NCBI RefSeq assembly: GCF_018598175.1
Contig: NZ_JAHESE010000014.1
Location: forward strand, 62,001-126,000
From: Dawidia cretensis
GTDB taxonomy: Bacteria; Bacteroidota; Bacteroidia; Cytophagales; Cyclobacteriaceae
DNA length: 64,000 nt
Direction of reading: 5' to 3'
Each line of letters begins with the position of its first letter. The stretch's first letter is position 1. The position numbers and the translations under genes are program-made. Shown here in pieces: positions 18,176 through 26,562 of this stretch. Under the pieces are notes generated by a model. It was not told the DNA's origin. It did not search any database and saw nothing but the letters and a program-made list of their open reading frames with translations.

Positions 18176-18968
18176 TCTTTCTACGGTTAGGTACGATAAC
18201 CGGTGTTTTTGCGCTTTTAGGTTTATCTCCTTCATCGAGTGAGTCCATGTCGACATCTGCTAAGATACGACCCGAGTGCTCATCGATCACAATTTTCTTC
18301 TTCTCGCGAATTTCAGCAATCTTCTGAGGCGGGATGACAATGTTACATCCTTCTGCCGCACCGCGTACTACCCGTACCACAGCCAGGCCGTTTGTCAGGC
18401 TGGTGCGGAGACGCTCGTAGTATTTCAGCAGTTTATCTTCAATCTTTTTGGCCGCCTTTTCACGTTCCGCCATCAGGCGTTTCTCTTCTTCCTGGCTTTC
18501 GGCCAGAATATCGTTCAGCTCTTTTTTCTTGTTGTCCAGGTGCTCACCACGCTCGGCCACCAGGGTGTTGGTCTTTTCTACCTCGTCCTTCTTGTCGGTA
18601 ACGCTCTCTTTTCCTTCTTTGATCTTTTTCTCGCAGATCTGAATTTCCAGTTCCTGAAGCTCAATTTCTTTGGTGATGGCGTCGAATTCGCGGTTGTTTC
18701 TAACGTTCTTCTGCTGTTCGGTGTATTTTTTGATGAGCTTTTCGGCTTCTTTAATGCCTTCTTTATGTTTTTTGTTGCCTTCTTCGATATCCTTCAGCTC
18801 AGTTTCGTAACGGGTCTGGCGGGTTTTGTAGCCTTCTATCTCATCCTCCAGGTCTTGAACTTCGTCGGGCAGGTCGCCGCGGAGTTTCTTAAGTTCATCT
18901 AATTTACTGTCAATGGATTGAAGTTTTACAAGCGCTTCCAGCTTTTGTGCTACTGATTGATTTTCCAT
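18165..18968 (-). CDS. Coiled-coil protein related to C4 zinc-ribbon (DUF164-type) proteins
   Basis: A 267-residue protein. Residues 5-185 are a long charged coiled coil resembling the helical hairpin of zinc-ribbon proteins such as CdsZ/HP0958. The C-terminal domain retains the framework GCNIVIPPQKIAEIR and SGRILADVD, but of the four Cys that normally bind zinc only one is left: the second knuckle reads DEHSGRIL where CxxCGRIL is expected. The last 25 residues are a basic tail. The gene is one base from the NIF3 gene (translational coupling likely), a pairing common in Bacteroidota. Function is not established. Zinc binding looks lost, so a structural or nucleic-acid-binding role is possible. 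Confidence 0.85.
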   Translation of the reverse strand: MENQSVAQKLEALVKLQSIDSKLDELKKLRGDLPDEVQDLEDEIEGYKTRQTRYETELKDIEEGNKKHKEGIKEAEKLIKKYTEQQKNVRNNREFDAITKEIELQELEIQICEKKIKEGKESVTDKKDEVEKTNTLVAERGEHLDNKKKELNDILAESQEEEKRLMAEREKAAKKIEDKLLKYYERLRTSLTNGLAVVRVVRGAAEGCNIVIPPQKIAEIREKKKIVIDEHSGRILADVDMDSLDEGDKPKSAKTPVIVPNRRKKVE

Positions 18969-20069
18969 TTATAGATAGCTTATGGGATTCGTGACAGTTT
19001 TTGAAAAAATGTTCGCAAAAGTATGAAATTTTTTCATTAAAACCTCTTGCAATAGTTCTTTGGTAAAGACTTCGCTTTCATAATGCCCGATGTCGGCGAT
19101 AACAATGCGGCCGTCGGCATCGAAAAATTCATGGTATTTGAAGTCTGCGGTAACCAGAACGTCAGCCTCGGCCCGAATGGCATCCTGGAGTAGAAAGCTG
19201 CCCGCACCGCCGCAAATAGCGACTTTTTGAATGTTTTTGGGGAGGATTGCTGTATGCCGAAGCATTTTCAGGTTCATACTACTCTTTAAACCCTGTAGGA
19301 ACGCCAATGGTTCAATAGGTGTTGCAAGCTGTCCAATCATACCCGCACCAACCTCCTGATTTTCATTGATTAAAGGCGTAATATAATACGCTACTTCTTC
19401 ATATGGATGATTTTTTCGCAGCGCTGCCAGTAAATCGCTGCGCCGATGCGTTGGAAAGATTACTTCGGCGCGTATTTCGCGTACCTGTTCTTGCTGGTGC
19501 GCTTGGCTAATATGCGGATTGGCTGCTGCTGTAGGCAGAAAGGTGCCGGTGCCCTCTACCCGGAAGCTACAATTTTTATACTCACCGATCTGACCGGCCC
19601 CGGCTTCATGCAACGCGGCCAGCACCTTTTCAGTATCGGCCTCGGGAATAAACGTCACCAGCTTCTGCAAGGTGTCCGGGCGCGGGGCCAGGATGCGGAG
19701 GTTCGTCAAGCCGATCTTGTCGGCAATCATGCGGTTTACACCGGTGTGTACGTTGTCAAGGTTAGTGTGGATGGCGTACAAGGCGATGTCGTGACGGATC
19801 GCCAGCATGACCGTACGCTCGACGTAGCTGCTGCCGGTGAATTTCTTCAGGCCTTTGAAAACGATGGGGTGGTGTGCTACCACCAGGTTACAGCCGCTGT
19901 CAATCGCTTCCTGGACTACCGCCTCGGTGCAGTCAAGCGTAATGAGGATGCCCGTTACCCCGGCTTGCGCGTCCCCCACCAACAGGCCGCTGTTGTCATA
20001 CGATTCCTGGTAGGCCCGGGGTGCAATGGATTCAAGGTAATTGGTAACATCTTTTATCTTTACGGCCAT
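18969..20069 (-). CDS. NIF3-like dinuclear metal-centre protein
   Basis: Member of the NIF3/YbgI/YqfO family, 366 residues, the longer form with an inserted domain (about 125-235). Metal-ligand motifs are VVAHHPIVFKG (His66, His67), HTNLDN (His101, Asp105) and, near the end, IADIGHYESE (His and Glu). Family members form hexameric toroids with a two-metal site; proposed roles include GTP cyclohydrolase I type 2 activity and metal handling, none settled. The gene is directly upstream of the coiled-coil gene, with no gap. It is divergent from lpxK across 26 bases, so promoters for both must overlap the coding ends or share that small space. Confidence 0.93.
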   Translation of the reverse strand: MAVKIKDVTNYLESIAPRAYQESYDNSGLLVGDAQAGVTGILITLDCTEAVVQEAIDSGCNLVVAHHPIVFKGLKKFTGSSYVERTVMLAIRHDIALYAIHTNLDNVHTGVNRMIADKIGLTNLRILAPRPDTLQKLVTFIPEADTEKVLAALHEAGAGQIGEYKNCSFRVEGTGTFLPTAAANPHISQAHQQEQVREIRAEVIFPTHRRSDLLAALRKNHPYEEVAYYITPLINENQEVGAGMIGQLATPIEPLAFLQGLKSSMNLKMLRHTAILPKNIQKVAICGGAGSFLLQDAIRAEADVLVTADFKYHEFFDADGRIVIADIGHYESEVFTKELLQEVLMKKFHTFANIFSKTVTNPISYL

Positions 20070-20095
20070 ATACCTGCGAATATATACAAAAAGGC

Positions 20096-21133
20096 ATGAT
20101 CCTGCTCCGCATCTTATTATTCCCCTTTGCCCTCTTATACCGCGTCCTTACCGGCTTGCGGAATTATGCTTATGATCGGGGCCTGCGCCCCGTGGCCTCC
20201 TTTGACGTGCCGGTGATTACCGTCGGCAACCTCACGGTGGGCGGCACCGGCAAGACACCAATGATCGAGCACCTGATCCGGTTATTACAAGGCGACCACC
20301 GGGTGGCTACACTCAGCCGTGGCTATGGCCGGGAGACCAGGGGATTTCGCCTGGCCGGCCCCGGCGACACGGCCCGTACCCTGGGCGACGAGCCCGCGCA
20401 GTTCTATCGTAAGTTTGGTGCTTTGGCGACGGTCGCGGTAGGCGAAGACCGCGCATTTGCTATTCCCAATATTCTACAAGAACATGAAGACACCGCCGTT
20501 GTGCTGCTCGACGACGCCTATCAGCACCGGCGGGTGAAGCCTGCGTTTACCATTCTGTTGTCGGACTACAACCGTCCCTTTTACACCGACCTGTTATTGC
20601 CGGCGGGCCGGCTGCGCGAGTCGCGTGGGGGCGCCGCGCGGGCCGATGTGGTCGTGATTACGAAATGCCCGCCGGAGATTCAGGAGGAGGAGTGTATCGA
20701 GATTGAAAAACAGGTGCGCCGCTATACGCAGACGCCCATTTTTTTTACCACCGTGCGCTACGGTGCCCCCACGTCGTTTGGCGAGCACCGGCAGACGGTG
20801 CCGACGGCGGAGGTAATCCTGCTGACGGGCATTGCCCAGGCGGGGCCTTTAAAGAAATATGTGGCCTCGAACTATACGATAATGGCCCACCTGGCATTTG
20901 CCGATCACCATGCGTATACAACCACCGACCTGGACACGCTGCGCCGGCTTGCTCAGCAGCATCCGCATGCCAACATCCTGACGACGGAAAAAGACATGGT
21001 CAAGCTGGTAGACGTGCAATTGGCGGAGGCCCGCGCCGGGCTGCCGTTCTTTTTTTTGCCGATCGAAGTGGAGTTTGTCAAAAATGGTGAGGATTTTGAT
21101 GCTATGATCCAAAATGTTATCGCTCGTGACTAG
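20096..21133 (+). CDS. lpxK: Tetraacyldisaccharide 4'-kinase
   Basis: Inner-membrane kinase that phosphorylates the lipid A disaccharide at the 4' position. The 345-residue protein has a short N-terminal hydrophobic helix (1-20), the Walker A region TVGGTGKTP (47-55), LSRGYGRETRGF, a GDEP motif and the DDAYQHRR segment with the catalytic Asp seen in LpxK. Its presence shows that the organism makes a lipid A-type outer membrane. The ATG at 20096 gives the normal LpxK N-terminus. The stop overlaps the first possible ATG of the porin gene by 20 bases. Confidence 0.95.
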   Translation: MILLRILLFPFALLYRVLTGLRNYAYDRGLRPVASFDVPVITVGNLTVGGTGKTPMIEHLIRLLQGDHRVATLSRGYGRETRGFRLAGPGDTARTLGDEPAQFYRKFGALATVAVGEDRAFAIPNILQEHEDTAVVLLDDAYQHRRVKPAFTILLSDYNRPFYTDLLLPAGRLRESRGGAARADVVVITKCPPEIQEEECIEIEKQVRRYTQTPIFFTTVRYGAPTSFGEHRQTVPTAEVILLTGIAQAGPLKKYVASNYTIMAHLAFADHHAYTTTDLDTLRRLAQQHPHANILTTEKDMVKLVDVQLAEARAGLPFFFLPIEVEFVKNGEDFDAMIQNVIARD

Positions 21134-23105
21134 CAGAATTAATCGCATTAAACCTCACAAATCATTTAAAAACCTATTTTTGCGCGTGCAATTCTGGCGG
21201 TATACACTCTTTTTAGGTTTTCTTGTCCTCGCCCTGACGGCCGCAGGACAAGATGAGGACACAAGTCCCCGGCGCGGGTCGCGTATCATTGACGACACCA
21301 CCCGGCAGGTGTACGGCCCGAAAAGCTCCCGCTATTACTATGAAGAGGACGTATTCCTCAACAAACAAACGTATCATTTGATCGATACGGCTATTCGCGG
21401 ATTTTACCGCTACACCTATCTTCAGAAGAACGAGAATCTGTACCAGGACCTAGGCAATATCGGTACGGCCATGCACCCCATTTATTACCAGACGCCTGCC
21501 AGCATCGGCGTGAGCTCCGGCTTTACACAGTACGACCTTGTGTGGGACACCGAGAAGATCCGGTATTTTGATACCAAGTCGCCTTACTCCAACATGTGGG
21601 TGATGCTGGGTGGCGGCGGCCGGTCGCTCACAAAGGCCTCGTACAGCCGCAACATCAATCCGCGCTGGAACTTCGGCTTTGACTATCGCGGCCTGTTCAT
21701 CGACAAACAAATTCAGAGGCAGGGCAAAGGCGACCGCCAGGTACGCGGCGTCTATTATGACTTGTATACTGCTTATCAGTCGAAAGACAGCACCTACCGG
21801 CTCTTTGCAAATTTCCAGCGCAACCGCCACCAGACAGACGAGAACGGTGGCATTGTGCACACGGACAACACCGACTATGAAGGCTACTTCCAAACCAACG
21901 TGCGAACGTACCTGACCGAAGCTGCCAGTACCGAAGTGCGCATAAACCTGCACCTGTTCCACGAGTATGAGATCGGCAAGGCATTACAGGTGTATCACGT
22001 CTTCGATCGTTTTCGCCAGGGAAATGTATTTACGGATTTGACCGACAACTTTACCCAGGATTATTATGATTACGTGACGATTGAGAATGACACGGTAGAC
22101 GATCGCTCGAAGTTCAAGACAGTTCGAAATGAATTAGGTCTAAAGGGAAACCTGGCCAAGTTGTTTTACAACGGCTACTATGCCATTCGCAACTACTCGC
22201 AGACCTACAGCCTGGACACTGCCCATTGGCATCGGGGTACTGAACACTATCTTGGTGGGCGTATGGCGCTGCGGTTAGACTCGATCGGCGAACTGTCGGG
22301 CTGGGTGGAAGTATTGCAGACCGGCAACTATCGCGTCGAGGGACACCTCAAAAGCGAGTGGTTCGAAGCTTCGGTCAAACAAATGCAGTATGCGCCGTCG
22401 TTTATTCAGCAGGGCTATTTCGGCTCGCATGACGATTGGGACAACAATTCGTTTTCGAATGTAAACGTCACGGAATTTTCGGGATCCCTGCATTACAACA
22501 GCCGGGTGTTCTCTATTTCACCCGGGCTGACCTTTACGAGCCTGACTAACTACGTGTACTTTCGGAAGGATCCCAGCCTTACTGCTGTCGAGCAGCTCGT
22601 GACACCCCGTCAGAGTCAATCCGGGCAAACCTGGGTATCACCGGAGGTGCGGCTATCGCTCACGATGCTGCGGCACGTGTACCTGCGTGGACGCGCGATC
22701 TATACTACCATCCTGAAAGATGAAGACAAAGCAATCCGGGTACCCGAGCTTTTTGTAAATGGTGAACTGTCGTATGAGAACATCTTCTTCAATGGGAACC
22801 TCGATATGCAGGCCGGCGTGAATGTACACTGGAATTCTGCCTATCGGGCACTGGGGTATGATGTGCCGACGCAACAGTTTTATGTACAGAACTCGCTCAA
22901 GATCGGGAGCAACACGGACGGAATAGTTCCGTCGTTTCCCCTGGTGGAAGTTTTCTTTGCCACGCGCATCAAGCGAGGACGTATTTTCCTGAAGTACCAC
23001 AATCTTGTACAGATGATTACCAAACAAGGGTATATGCCTACACCGTATTACCGCGGGCAGGGTAGTATTCTGGACTTCGGTTTTGACTGGTCTTTCTACG
23101 ACTAA
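21114..23105 (+). CDS. Putative outer-membrane porin (Bacteroidota beta-barrel family)
   Basis: A large secreted protein with a hydrophobic signal segment (YTLFLGFLVLALTAAGQD) followed by about 600 residues of alternating amphipathic strands rich in Tyr, Asn, Asp and Arg. It ends FGFDWSFYD, with an aromatic residue close to the terminus as in beta-barrels. It matches the Bacteroidota 'putative porin' family in character and size (663 residues). The substrate is unknown. The start is uncertain: ATG 21114 overlaps lpxK, while GTG at 21186 would give a compact signal peptide (MQFWRYTLFLG). A TATTTTTG motif at 21175-21182 could be a promoter, but it would start transcription too late even for the GTG. 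Confidence 0.82.
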   Translation: MLSLVTSRINRIKPHKSFKNLFLRVQFWRYTLFLGFLVLALTAAGQDEDTSPRRGSRIIDDTTRQVYGPKSSRYYYEEDVFLNKQTYHLIDTAIRGFYRYTYLQKNENLYQDLGNIGTAMHPIYYQTPASIGVSSGFTQYDLVWDTEKIRYFDTKSPYSNMWVMLGGGGRSLTKASYSRNINPRWNFGFDYRGLFIDKQIQRQGKGDRQVRGVYYDLYTAYQSKDSTYRLFANFQRNRHQTDENGGIVHTDNTDYEGYFQTNVRTYLTEAASTEVRINLHLFHEYEIGKALQVYHVFDRFRQGNVFTDLTDNFTQDYYDYVTIENDTVDDRSKFKTVRNELGLKGNLAKLFYNGYYAIRNYSQTYSLDTAHWHRGTEHYLGGRMALRLDSIGELSGWVEVLQTGNYRVEGHLKSEWFEASVKQMQYAPSFIQQGYFGSHDDWDNNSFSNVNVTEFSGSLHYNSRVFSISPGLTFTSLTNYVYFRKDPSLTAVEQLVTPRQSQSGQTWVSPEVRLSLTMLRHVYLRGRAIYTTILKDEDKAIRVPELFVNGELSYENIFFNGNLDMQAGVNVHWNSAYRALGYDVPTQQFYVQNSLKIGSNTDGIVPSFPLVEVFFATRIKRGRIFLKYHNLVQMITKQGYMPTPYYRGQGSILDFGFDWSFYD

Positions 23106-23127
23106 TAGTCATTCAACGCGAGCACTC

Positions 23128-23730
23128 GTGGATGCAAGAGATAAATTTACCCTGGGCCTTGAGCTACCCACAGACCCCCGTTGGGTAAACATTGCCGAGA
23201 AGAACATCCGGGCCATTCTGGTCGATCATGCTTACTGCGAGCAGAAGGCGGCCTCGTCGTGTATATCGTTAATTGTGGCGTATCCCGAGAGAGATAGACT
23301 TGTCGAAGTACTAACGCCTGTAGTAGCCGAAGAGTGGAGCCACTTCGAACGCGTGATGCAGGAGCTTCGAAAGCGTGGCTATGGCCTTGACCGTCCGCGC
23401 AAAGACGTCTATGTGGAGAAGCTCTTCCAGGTGTCGCGTAAGGGTGGCAGCCGGATGGAACAGCTGTTGGAAAAGTTATTGATGAATGCCTTGATCGAAG
23501 CGCGGAGCTGCGAGCGATTCAAGTTGTTGTGGAAGCATATACCAGATCCCGCGCTGTCGGAGTTTTATTATGAGCTGATGGTTTCGGAAGCCGGGCACTA
23601 TCGAAACTTCCTGCAGCTTGCGAAAGAATATATACCGGAGGACGAAGTGATGCAACGCTGGCGGGAGTTGTTACAGGAAGAAGCCCTGATCATGCAGCAA
23701 CTGGATGTTCGCGACGACCGCATGCACTGA
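23128..23730 (+). CDS. miaE: tRNA-(ms2io6A)-hydroxylase
   Basis: Ferritin-like di-iron monooxygenase that hydroxylates the isopentenyl group of ms2i6A at position 37 of tRNA. Recognised from LPTDPRWVNIAEKN, DHAYCEQKAASS, EEWSHFERV (EExxH ligand set), EARSCERF and SEAGHYRNF (second ExxH). About 200 residues, the usual size. I use GTG at 23128, which avoids overlap with the porin gene. A TTG at 23083 in the same frame would overlap it by 23 bases and add residues that MiaE proteins lack. A 61-base gap without recognisable signals separates it from the convergent next gene. Confidence 0.93.
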   Translation: MDARDKFTLGLELPTDPRWVNIAEKNIRAILVDHAYCEQKAASSCISLIVAYPERDRLVEVLTPVVAEEWSHFERVMQELRKRGYGLDRPRKDVYVEKLFQVSRKGGSRMEQLLEKLLMNALIEARSCERFKLLWKHIPDPALSEFYYELMVSEAGHYRNFLQLAKEYIPEDEVMQRWRELLQEEALIMQQLDVRDDRMH

Positions 23731-23791
23731 AATAGTGTGAATGTGAGCGCGGGAGCGAAGGGAAAAGGTCGATATTCCGCGTTCAGACTGC

Positions 23792-25054
23792 TTAAGTTTT
23801 TTGTTTTTTCTTTTTGGCTGCCGGAAACAGGATGTTATTCAGGATCAGCCGGTAGCCCGGTGAGTTGGGATGCTGGTTCAGGTCGGTCGGTTCTTCGCCC
23901 ACCTGGTGCTGATAATCTTCGGGGTCGTGACCACCATAGAACGTCCAGAACCCTTTGCCCATGATACCGTGGATATACTTGGCCTCTTTAATCTCTTTGT
24001 TCTCGGCCATGACCACGACGTCGGGTTTGATCAAATCACGCTTAAAGCCCGTGGTCTGGCCAAAGAACCCCTGAATCACCTGCGTATGATTTTGTGTCAG
24101 CATGGTGGGGATAGGATCCCACTTGGCAGAGAATTCAAATAATGCGAAGTAATCATTGTCTTGCCGCAGTCCGCGCTCAGCCGGTTGGTTGTCAATGTCG
24201 GAGAACTCGTATTGATAGGGGTCGCGCACAAGCTTGAAGTCGGTAAAGGCCAGAGCGTTTTCATAGTTCAGTTTGCTTTGCGCTTGGGGGTCGGCCGGGT
24301 CGCCGTCGTACATGCGTTCACAGATGTCGACGCCGTCGGCGGCGAGGGCAATATCATACGTATCGGTGGCCGAGCACATGGCGAACAGAAAGCCGCCGCC
24401 GGTGATAAACTCTTTGATCTTTTTTACCACGGCAAGCTTGAGTTGCGATACTTTGTGAAAGCCATGTTTGCGGGCGAGGTCTTCAGCCTCTTTTTGTTGC
24501 TCGATATACCAGGGGTAGTTGTTGAACTGCGCATAGAACTTACCGTACTGGCCCGTAAAGTCTTCGTGGTGCAGGTGGATCCAATCATACTTCGGTAGTG
24601 CGCCGTTCATGACTTCATCGTCGAAGATAACATCGTAGGGGATTTCGGCATAGGTCAGCACGAGCGTAACGGCATCGTCCCACGGCTGTTTGGACTTCGG
24701 TGAATACACCGCAATGCGCGGGTATTTTTCCAACTTCATGATGTCATAGTTGAGCGCCGGGCTGGCGATCTCGGTAATAAGCTGGTTGGCCTGTGCATCG
24801 GAAATGATCTCAAACGAGACACCGCGCACCACCAATTCGTTCTGGATGGCGGGGTGATACTGGCACATAAAGCTTCCGCCGCGGTAGTTCAACAACCAGT
24901 CTACTTCCCGTTCGCTTTTCAGGATCCAATAGGCAATGCCATAAGCCTTTAGGTGGTTGGCCTGTTTCCCGTCCATGGGAATAAAGATCGAGTTCGCGGC
25001 TGCCAGGGAGATGGTCAGCACAAAGAGGGCCAGCAACGTCGCACATTTCTTCAT
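23792..25054 (-). CDS. Secreted conserved Bacteroidota protein (often mislabelled asparagine synthetase B)
   Basis: A 420-residue protein with a signal peptide (MKKCATLLALFVLTISLAAANS). Conserved blocks are IPMDGKQANHLKAYGIAYW, WLLNYRGGSF, VYSPKSKQPWDDAVTLVL, YDWIHLHHEDFTGQYGKFY, FAMCSATDTYDIALAADGVDI and FYGGHDPEDYQHQVG. Homologues are widespread in Bacteroidota and are frequently annotated asparagine synthetase B, but the sequence has no N-terminal Cys2, no amidotransferase domain and a secretion signal, so that name is not supported. The fold looks like a glutamine amidotransferase-like (class I/ThuA-like) flavodoxin-type domain; this is inference. The role is unknown. ATG 25054 is chosen over 25066 for a normal signal peptide. 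Confidence 0.85.
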   Translation of the reverse strand: MKKCATLLALFVLTISLAAANSIFIPMDGKQANHLKAYGIAYWILKSEREVDWLLNYRGGSFMCQYHPAIQNELVVRGVSFEIISDAQANQLITEIASPALNYDIMKLEKYPRIAVYSPKSKQPWDDAVTLVLTYAEIPYDVIFDDEVMNGALPKYDWIHLHHEDFTGQYGKFYAQFNNYPWYIEQQKEAEDLARKHGFHKVSQLKLAVVKKIKEFITGGGFLFAMCSATDTYDIALAADGVDICERMYDGDPADPQAQSKLNYENALAFTDFKLVRDPYQYEFSDIDNQPAERGLRQDNDYFALFEFSAKWDPIPTMLTQNHTQVIQGFFGQTTGFKRDLIKPDVVVMAENKEIKEAKYIHGIMGKGFWTFYGGHDPEDYQHQVGEEPTDLNQHPNSPGYRLILNNILFPAAKKKKQKT

Positions 25055-25105
25055 ACACGGAGCCATTATAGGGCTCTAAAGTTACCAATACCGGCAGACT
25101 TTCGC

Positions 25106-25120
25106 GCTACCTTTGGTAGC
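25106..25120 (+). promoter_or_regulatory. Palindrome containing a -7 promoter motif upstream of the ABC permease
   Basis: GCTACC-TTT-GGTAGC is a perfect 6-bp inverted repeat with a three-base centre, and TACCTTTG (25108-25115) inside it fits TAnnTTTG exactly. It lies in the divergent gap between the secreted-protein gene and the permease gene and would give a leader of about 100 bases. The overlap suggests an operator on the promoter, or chance. Confidence 0.35.
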
Positions 25121-25224
25121 ATTTTGGCACGGGGCAGGGGCGAGCGGATAAATTTTGTAGCGGACGGGTGTAACATTTTGGCCGCGGCGTCAACATATCA
25201 TTATCAGCAAACGTTGAAACAGGC

Positions 25225-26469
25225 ATGAATCTCCTTGAAAACATACGGGAAGGGTTACGGTCGGTACGGGCAAACCTTTTGCGTTCCATTATCACCGCCA
25301 TGATCGTGATGCTTGGCATTACCGCCCTGGTAGGGGTACTGACGGCCGTGGACGGCATCGAGCAGTCCATTTTGCAGAGCCTGTCGTCGTTGGGTGCCAA
25401 TACATTTGATATTTCTTCCAGGACAAACCGTGGCAACAGCGCCAACGGCCGGGCCGAAAAAGCCTATCCCGAAATACGTATGACGGAAGCGTTTGCGTTC
25501 ATGGACGAATTCCGGGCATCGTCGGCTATCAGTTTGTCGGCCTGGGCAACGCGCATTGCCGAGGTAAAGCGCCTGTCGAAAAAGACCAATCCGAACGTGA
25601 CCGTCATGGGCACGAACGAAGAGTATTACGCTGTCAAGAACCTGGAATTTGAGCAGGGGCGATCTCTCTCCTCCCTGGAAGTGCGCACGGGCGCCCCCGT
25701 CGCCATCGTGGGGCATAAGATCTATACAAGCCTATACGATGCTAACGCCAACGAACAAGTAACGGGCACGTACCTGACCTTTAAAGGCACGCAGTTTCGC
25801 GTGATTGGCGCGTTGAAAGAAAAAGGCGGCTTTAGCGATCCTTCTTCCAATGTTGATAACATGGTGTTTATTTCCATCGTCAAAGCCAACCAGTTGGCCG
25901 GCGACCGGGTCCTCGACTATAACCTGACCGTGTCGGTGCGCGACAAAAGCCAAATGGAATATGCCATGGGCGAGGCTACCGGCCTAATGCGTCAGATCCG
26001 CGGCGACAGGGTGGGACAGGAGGATTCATTCGAGCTGGAGCGCAGCGAAGCGCTGGATGAGCTCGGAGACCTAACGGCCATGGCCCAGGTGTTTGGGTTT
26101 ATTGTCGGCACGGTAACGTTGCTGGGCGCCTCCATTGCCCTGATGAATATCATGCTGGTGTCAGTGACCGAACGCACACGCGAGATCGGGGTGCGGAAAG
26201 CGCTCGGCGCAACGCCGCTACGCATCAAGCAACAGTTTGTGATCGAAGCCATTGTTGTCTGTATGTTGGGTGGTATAGCCGGGGTGATTCTGGGGATCGT
26301 ATTGGGAAATCTGGGTTCCAAGCTATTGGGGAATGATACATTCATCATTCCATGGCTTTGGATGATCGTGGGCTTTGTGGTCTGTGTGCTAGTAGGGTTG
26401 GTATCAGGTTACTACCCGGCCCGGAAAGCTTCGAGGCTGGATCCGATCGAGTCGCTGCGGTTTGAATAA
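25225..26469 (+). CDS. MacB/FtsX-type ABC transporter permease
   Basis: Inner-membrane permease of the type VII ABC (MacB/LolCE) group, 414 residues. One membrane helix near the N-terminus (about 18-42) is followed by a large periplasmic domain (about 45-280, MacB-PCD type) and three C-terminal helices forming the FtsX domain, with VSVTERTREIGVRKALGAT between the first two. It ends SGYYPARKASRLDPIESLRFE, the classic family terminus. Such proteins do mechanotransmission: lipoprotein release, peptide or drug efflux. No ATPase or membrane-fusion partner is adjacent, so it must pair with a protein encoded elsewhere. The first gene of the glycan operon follows 93 bases later. Confidence 0.92.
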   Translation: MNLLENIREGLRSVRANLLRSIITAMIVMLGITALVGVLTAVDGIEQSILQSLSSLGANTFDISSRTNRGNSANGRAEKAYPEIRMTEAFAFMDEFRASSAISLSAWATRIAEVKRLSKKTNPNVTVMGTNEEYYAVKNLEFEQGRSLSSLEVRTGAPVAIVGHKIYTSLYDANANEQVTGTYLTFKGTQFRVIGALKEKGGFSDPSSNVDNMVFISIVKANQLAGDRVLDYNLTVSVRDKSQMEYAMGEATGLMRQIRGDRVGQEDSFELERSEALDELGDLTAMAQVFGFIVGTVTLLGASIALMNIMLVSVTERTREIGVRKALGATPLRIKQQFVIEAIVVCMLGGIAGVILGIVLGNLGSKLLGNDTFIIPWLWMIVGFVVCVLVGLVSGYYPARKASRLDPIESLRFE

Positions 26470-26525
26470 CGGCCGCTTTTCTGCGTCAGCGCTGGCAAAA
26501 GGGGAAAAAGTTATGCTTTTACCCT

Positions 26526-26533
26526 TATATTTA
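26526..26533 (+). promoter_or_regulatory. Possible -7 element for the surface-glycan operon
   Basis: TATATTTA matches TAnnTTTG at seven of eight positions and lies 30 bases before the wza ATG, the right place for the promoter of the 32-gene operon. No -33 TTG is visible at the usual spacing, so confidence is low. Confidence 0.3.
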
Positions 26534-26562
26534 CGGCCTTAAAAAAGCGACTAAATTTAAAG

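Noticed and set aside
21175-21182. TATTTTTG as a promoter for the porin gene
   Set aside because: It fits the -7 consensus, but a start about six bases later would fall after the GTG at 21186 and cut into the signal peptide; probably a chance match or a minor promoter.
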